A stretch of 64,000 nt of DNA from Petrosia ficiformis (taxonomy: Eukaryota; Porifera; Demospongiae; Haplosclerida; Petrosiidae), in contig OX345639.1 in the NCBI GenBank assembly GCA_947044365.1, forward strand, positions 2,553,001 to 2,617,000. Reading direction: 5' to 3'. Under the pieces are notes generated by a model. The model searched no databases. It was not told the DNA's origin and saw only the letters and a list, made by a program, of their open reading frames with translations. A program made the position numbers and the translations under genes. Shown one piece after another: positions 58,101-64,000 of the stretch (positions are counted from its first letter, which is position 1; every line of letters begins with the position of its first letter).

Positions 58101-61100
58101 CAGCTAAAAGAGAGAGGAGAGGATAGTAAGCTATCATTATAAAAGGCAGGAATTAAATTATTCTCACGCTGCAATATGTATCTTTTCAGACACAAAGTCT
58201 AAAGTCAGAATGTTTAACAAACATTACCATAGCGACCAAATTTTGTGACCCTTATAATTGCAAGTAATCAAGAACAGAAGTACTTTTAAAAAGTAAATGC
58301 AGTCCAAATCCTGATGGTGGGAATGATACTCTCAACCACCAATATATACATGTAGTGTTTTGTATTTCTGAGAGTTCAAATCAAGTCAGCAACTAAATCC
58401 ACGTACCACATATGTTTACTAGTGTAGTATATATTATTGAAATGATAATTATACTCACTTCTTTCAAGAGATTAAGTTTTGGATGATTACTTAGTGGCAG
58501 ACTAGGGAGAGGTTCAGAAGGAATATCTAAAAATGTGATGAAAGAAATATATGAATATTATAGCAAATAAATCTACGAAATGAAGTCTACAGTGAATGAA
58601 CTTCAATTCTATTTCATGTACATCTACAGAGCAATTTAAAAATATCGCTTGATTATCCAAGGAGAAGATAGTGGCTCACACAAAAGGAACAAGAAGCTTA
58701 AGATGAATTTGTGAAGAGGAATTCCAAAGCTGAAATCAAATGAGCTTATAAGTAGCACATTTAAAAACAGACGCAATAGACCAGATGCACGCAAGGCAAA
58801 GTATGTATGGAATGATGATTAGTCTTGACAATTTGACAATTAATATAGCGACCAAAGCAGAGCAGCTATCAGAGAATGGAATGTATACACACGAAAATGT
58901 ACACGTTAGAAAAGAGAGTTACATTCAGATAGACCAAGAAGACAATTCTACATTCCTCCCTTTGGAACTACAGGTACAACCTCTACATCACAGAAATGGC
59001 GGCGTAATATCGAAAACAAAACTTCATTTGCTTAGGATGCATTTATACTAGGCTATTGAACTGTGCCAAACTGAGCCATATTAGGCTGACATAGCAACTT
59101 CAACTGGGCTAGCACAGATTGGTTTGGTTTAGTTTGGTATGTGTTTACATAAAATAACTGCATTTTTAGAATGGGGCCAACGTGGGATATGGAGCTAGTG
59201 TAAATGCAGTATTAAGGTATCATCTTAATCTCACTTGTGTAGTGTTGAGACACAATGTATCTTTAAATATACATGACAGCATTACTATTTGTCTAGGATA
59301 CCTGTCTATACTATTATTGTTTTACAATATGTATTGTGTATGGTTGTAATTGTTACCTTATAAAAGTAAAAGAAGTTTGAGGGATATTTGCTCTATCACT
59401 CACTATTATCTTTGTCATATTGACATTACACTGGTGTCAGAAGTGGGATAATGCCAAATGAATGCTGCTCAGGATTGTTAGGGATATGGAGATAGTGTAA
59501 ACTATAAGGTACCATTCCAATCTTGCTTGTATGTTTCAGTTTTTACATCTCTAAATTGTATTTCATTCTTCATAATAAAACCTTTTTTTTCTTAAAAATA
59601 CATGTATACCACACCTCCAGTCCGGTATATTTGTGCATAATTTGTCAGTCGATGATACATAGTACAGATAGTTCAGATATTGGCCACTCTAAAGATTTAA
59701 TACTAACCAAAGTAATTTGATGCTAACTTTTGGGCTAGTACTAGCATGCAATTTTAGGCACTGCCTGTATATACAAACAAAACTTCATTCTGTTACAACA
59801 ATGACAATTATTACTATCCACATCTCCTGTGTATGCATACTAAGTACTTCATTCTGTTACACTGGTTTTAAACTATACCATACCTCCAGTGTGTGTAAAG
59901 GAGACTGCATGTGCATAATTTGCACGCCTTGCCCTAGATCTTCCTGGAAGTTGCTGAACAGGCTATGTATACAAGAATACATAACGACTAATAATCATGA
60001 AATCAAAAGGACTGTCATGTACACAATGCTAATGTTCCACTCATACTAGTTCCTGTATCATATTGGGACAAATTACTGGTGGTATCAGGTATCAAGATAA
60101 ATATAGTTCATGAGTATGTATGTATTAACATTAAATTTAATGTAATAATGATTAATAACTGCTTATTTCATGTTAAGTGTTTTCATCAAATCAGTAGGTT
60201 TTGCTATTCATTTATTCAAACTTTCACATAAAAAGGGAAATTGCTATTTAATAGTTTGTCAAGACAACTGGATATCTATCAAGCATGATGCTGTAACAAG
60301 TGATGGGTGATTACAGCATGTACTTACAAATAATTGCACATAAATATTATTATGGTTTGATAATCACCTTCTCTGAATGAGTCCCAATATTGTGTTTTGT
60401 ATCAGGTTTAAAACTGCAACAAAAGAATTAACAATAATATGTTACAGTAGGTAGTGAACATAATTGTAGCAAATCAAATTTCATGAAAATACAAAATACA
60501 ATTACAATAGGTGATTATTGAAGATTTATAATGAGTGTACGTTTCACTCAAACCAAGAAAGTGCTTAAACATATCATGTGTTTTTTTAACATTCTATAGT
60601 ATCACAATAAAATACATTAATAGTTATCAGATTTACATGTAACTTGTTAAAATGCTGCAATCTGATTGGTTAACTACAGGTTTCAAAATCTCACAGAGAA
60701 CAAATACCAAAAATAAAATTTGTTGTAAGCGTGGATTTATTGAAATACAGACTTGATCACACTGAGAAAGTTGCTAAAGTGTGGGCATTAAACACTGACT
60801 ACTGCACGTGTACACACACATCTTGCTGTTGTCTACCAGCAGACGAAGAATGATTTTGGTATCTAGGGCTTTCTTGATTTTGCATACGTACATCACTGTA
60901 TTATAAATATTACACTCACGAATATGTTGCTGGACGGTCTAATTTTGAGAATATACTTGGAGGGAGAAACTCAGGAACATCACTTGACAAACTAGATTCA
61001 TCAAGCAGGTCTATACAAATGAAAAAAAAACAACATCACTGTATATATAAGATTATCCTTAATAACTGAATGTTACTACTAACCTGTCATTTGAAAAGTT

Positions 61101-62775
61101 GTTTGATCAACAGGTATACCTTTATAGTCTAAACTATTAACACCGGGAGGAAGAACTTGAAAATCAGCCATACCTATGAAAATAAACAATAAAATATATT
61201 TCACAATACATTTACATAATTATAATAATTCAGATTAAAATGCATTGATGCACATCATTTACAAAATCAGTATAACAATTCAACTTTATGGCCCACAGAG
61301 CTATCCCTATGATTGCTTTCCATAGGATTTAACCCTTAGAGGATTGATGTCATATATGTGACATTTGACCCCTATATAGTTGGGAGTGTGTTCCTAGCAT
61401 TACAAAGCATTCAAGTAGTTCATGGAATTTAGTGTACACGTATTCATAAAATAGTGCTGAATATTAAGAGTCAGTCATAACATATACACTGACCAGAAAA
61501 TTCAAATATTGTATCCACCAAACCCAAAATCTCAGCACTGTATTTGTATTCTTCAACTTCATCATGTTCTATAGACATGCTCTCGGGTTGATCTTTCTTT
61601 CTCTTGATCTTTAAAGCTAAACAACATGTCTTTGAAGGTCTACCTATAGCAGGCTTACAATATATATCATCAGGACGAAATCTCAACTCCAGACGATTGT
61701 AACCTTGTTCAAGACAACTCTGTAATAAAGAGGTTGAAGTATTTGTTAAAGGCTTATAAAAATACACCATTAGCTTCAGTATATTTTCTATAATAACATA
61801 TTGAATATGAACAGTAGTTTATTGCTTTGTATTACCAAACTCTGAACAGGCAACTATCCTGTGTATGTGTTCTGTCTATTTTCGTGTAAAGACCCTTATA
61901 GGTGTAATGTACGAATATCTACCCTTCCATCAGTAACTCCAACTTCAACTGTAACAGTACCAGAGAAAACTTGAATTTACTTAATTGCCAGACGTTACCT
62001 TACTTCAGCTTTTAAAATAACAGTATTGTTCAATGGACAAATTTAACTTTAAATGTCATCTCTCAGAAAAATACCACTTTATAAAAACTCCAATAAGTAT
62101 ATTGACTAGACTACATTGTAAGTGATACTAATATCTGGATTGAGACCTGAGGCAAAGCGATGTCTACAACTATACTTGTTCGTACATGTTGGCTTCTCTG
62201 AAGAGTCACTTCATGCTGTTTTTTTTTTTTAATCCTTATTTTATTTAGCTGTATGTATACAAAATTCAATTAATACATTTCATACCACACATTATGATAA
62301 TACCTTTGATATGGTATCTATTCCTCCAAGTGTCTCTAAAGCCTTTTCATCATTTTCTACAATGCCTGAAGGGAGTTAAAAATAATAAAAGAAACAGTAT
62401 ACACGCTGCAAATGAACTGAAATGCTCAATGCTTCATACTTCGGCTCAATTATAGGAATCATACAATTAACCAGTGGATGTTGTTATATATATATATATA
62501 CGAAAATGCAACTCATGGCAAAGATGGTGGAATCAAAAGATATATATAAACCAGAAAGATAGCAATAGTAAGGAGCAGGATAGCTCCTCCATTGATAATC
62601 ACAAAGCATAAACTACTAACTCATTTACTCAATATTTACCTGGATACTCAATACACAACAAATCTTTCCATTTCTCAGGAGACTCTGCCACTAATAGCTC
62701 GTCTTCTGATACAAATGTATCGTTTTCATCAGCCAATTCGTCTTCATTTAGTTCAGAATTACCAGACAATGCCAT
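55162..62775 (-). CDS. GTF3C5: General transcription factor 3C subunit 5 (TFIIIC63)
   Basis: Fourteen exons on the minus strand: 62775-62640, 62365-62304, 61719-61494, 61173-61084, 61010-60920, 60413-60368, 59962-59884, 58526-58459, 58103-58027, 57309-57211, 56718-56528, 56409-56264, 55958-55871 and 55211-55162. The phases agree and give 482 residues (human 519). Matches to GTF3C5 in order are EYPGIVENDEKALETLGG, LELRFRPDDIYCKP, MADFQVL, LPPSIFSKLDRP, SRARR, FEERPVWSRSAI, NGPWRTLWVKYRYDPRASPE, YQCLDFRVP, QQFYQLCDLHDD, IIHNNDGKE and VTGWCDE. In the family this subunit is part of the tauA lobe that binds the A box of tRNA genes and recruits TFIIIB for RNA polymerase III. The start MALSGNSELNEDELADE is the first ATG after the shared promoter. 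The acidic C-terminal tail of the human protein is missing. Exons 11-13 are copied at 43.2-44.0 kb, and fragments of exons 1-2 at 31.5 and 46.7 kb. Confidence 0.94.
61287..61335 (+). repeat. Dispersed repeat, second copy
   Basis: tatggcccacagagctatccctatgattgctttcca; compare 37371. Located in GTF3C5 intron 3. Confidence 0.55.
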
Positions 62776-62943
62776 TTACTGCGTGGGGTTGGAGCTACAC
62801 GTGGTAATACTGACGTCAAAGAGTTGCAGAGCAGAGAGGCTAGCTATATATAGCTAACCTAACTTGACATACATACACATGTATTCATGCTGTAATAGAT
62901 CTAGTAGGTGTGCTGTGTTTTTTTGGGTGTGGTTACTGTCAAT
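62776..62943. promoter_or_regulatory. Bidirectional promoter GTF3C5/BAG1 with E-box and CRE
   Basis: 168 bp between divergent start codons. CACGTG at 62798-62803 and a perfect cAMP-response palindrome TGACGTCA at 62811-62818 lie next to each other on the GTF3C5 side. A palindromic gctagctatatatagctaac follows near 62840. No clear TATA box. Confidence 0.75.
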
Positions 62944-63917
62944 ATGTCTTTCTCAGTGAAAATCAGCCATGGTGAGTTGGCGTATCATACTCAATTGAAA
63001 CAGTTTTGAACTCCTACATGTAACTATAAACAATCAAACAATTGAATTAGAATTAAGAACATATTTGCTACAGGTCCGGAGAAGTATGCAATTTCTATCG
63101 AAGATACTGAAACAGCAACTGTAGAAACATTAAAGGGCATAATGCATGAGAAAACTGGTATTCCTCCTGAAGCTCAAAAACTGATTTTTAGAGGTGATAT
63201 GATATGCACACGATATGTTAGTTTCACGGGCCAGACTGTATTTTGGAGGGCCCTTTCAAATATACTGTAAGACTAATATGTATTGCTCATATTAACAGGA
63301 ACTACACTTCAAAATGATGAAGAACTGTTGACAAATGTTGGATTGAAGGAAGGAAGCAAACTGATGCTACTTGGGAAAAAAGTAATATCGATGTAATAAT
63401 AATATTATGGGTAGTTTATGAAAAGTTCAGAGTAAAAAAAATAATTTGAAGGAAAGCAGAATGAACAGTTAGCAGTTTCAAAATATCTAGTTTCTGCTTT
63501 TAGCATATTTAACAGCTTTGAATAGTATAGGATGGAATTTGCTTTATGGATATACTAATATGTACCAGTTGTCTAGGTAGATAGTGGCCATTTGGACTAT
63601 CATTGTGCTCAAAATCAACACACAGCTTTTGTAACCTATAAATTCAATGGTTTATTGTAAGAACGTTTCTGAAGTCACATATTCCCAAAGAAGACATTCG
63701 AATTGAAATGTTAATTCTAAAAATCTACTCATGCACATACTATAGTTATTACAAAACATTTTTATACTGTATGTTGTCTACATTGTTGTGTTATGTTTAT
63801 CAGGTTGATCCCAGCCATGATGAACATGTGAAATTTCTTGATACTATAAATACTAGTGTGGAAACTGTCAAACATAAACTGTTTAAAATTAATCAAGAAT
63901 TAGAAGGCATTGAAAAG
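62944..63917 (+). CDS. BAG1: BAG1, Hsp70 co-chaperone (3' part outside window)
   Basis: Four exons: 62944-62971, 63074-63193, 63299-63381 and 63804-63917, with consistent phases. They encode MSFSVKISHGPEKYAISIED, then a ubiquitin-like fold (TVETLKGIMHEKTGIPPEAQ, KLIFRGTTLQNDEELL, VGLKEGSKLMLLGKK) and the beginning of the BAG region (FLDTINTSVETVKHKLFKIN, QELEGIEK). KLIFRG plus LMLLGKK and the following helix correspond to BAG1 (KLIFKG, VMLIGKK, LNKELTGIQQG). BAG1 binds the Hsp70 nucleotide-binding domain, promotes ADP release, and through its ubiquitin-like domain links chaperones to the proteasome. The last exon in the window ends at a donor (AAG|GTTAAT). The rest of the BAG domain lies beyond 64000. 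The start lacks the long N-terminal extension of human BAG1L. Confidence 0.92.
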
Positions 63918-64000
63918 GTTAATTAGTATTATTTTGGGGTCTATTCACTCCATTGTGTATTTGCTTAATTCTGCATGTTTTATGATAACAAATTAGTGTA

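Noticed and set aside
58785..59051. 88-residue plus-strand ORF (HENVHVRKESYIQID)
   Set aside because: It lies antisense in a GTF3C5 intron, with no recognised family and no splice partners. It is probably chance or an old fragment.
1..64000. tRNA, rRNA, CRISPR or bacterial operon features
   Set aside because: No cloverleaf with A and B boxes, no rRNA-like stretch, no direct-repeat/spacer array and no polycistronic layout were seen. The genes are spliced and eukaryotic.

Overview
The window looks like nuclear DNA from an early-branching animal, most probably a demosponge of the Amphimedon type. It is AT-rich. Genes have many short introns with GT-AG borders. The conserved genes are metazoan (ATG5, BAG1, HSD17B8, WASHC3, MRPL47, MRPS31, GTF3C5), and they sit among single-exon DDR-like receptor tyrosine kinase modules and Ig-domain receptors of the kind expanded in sponges. 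Exon boundaries were placed by hand from splice sites, reading phase and remembered protein families. No alignment or database search was run.

Layout. 1-8.0 kb (+): the 3' part of an Ig-domain receptor with a DDR-like tyrosine kinase, followed by a second complete transmembrane-kinase exon that has no ectodomain exons of its own. 8.4-17.1 kb: HSD17B8 (-) and ATG5 (+), divergent from a 175-bp spacer. 17.4-21.3 kb (-): an intronless 1307-residue beta-helix/multi-pass membrane protein. 21.6-27.4 kb: WASHC3 (-) and MRPL47 (+), divergent across 90 bp. 27.8-31.4 kb (-): MRPS31. 32.0-39.3 kb (-): kinase-less receptor IgR-A, with a DDR discoidin-like-type domain, two Ig domains, one membrane span and a short tyrosine tail. 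43.2-44.0 kb (-): copies of GTF3C5 exons 11-13. 45.2-46.5 kb (-): copies of MRPS31 exons 1-4. 47.2-51.7 kb (-): receptor IgR-B. 55.2-62.8 kb (-): full GTF3C5. 62.9 kb to the end (+): the first four exons of BAG1.

The main structural result is a tandem duplication. A unit running from inside MRPS31 (about 29.88 kb) through the receptor into GTF3C5 (about 56.95 kb in the other copy) was duplicated head to tail. The junction is readable at 45,023-45,037. Both end genes remain complete at the outer edges. Their inner halves abut and form a potential MRPS31-GTF3C5 chimera that can be spliced in frame. The two receptors diverged in a mosaic way: the discoidin-like and first Ig exons are nearly identical, the second Ig and hinge exons are unrelated, and the last tail motif changed from YEEI to YEEM. 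A retroelement in copy A and a DNA element in the GTF3C5 copy postdate the duplication, because the other copy shows the empty site.

The conserved genes cover mitochondrial translation, autophagy, endosomal actin, RNA polymerase III transcription, chaperone control and lipid/steroid redox. Four of their promoter regions carry a CACGTG E-box.
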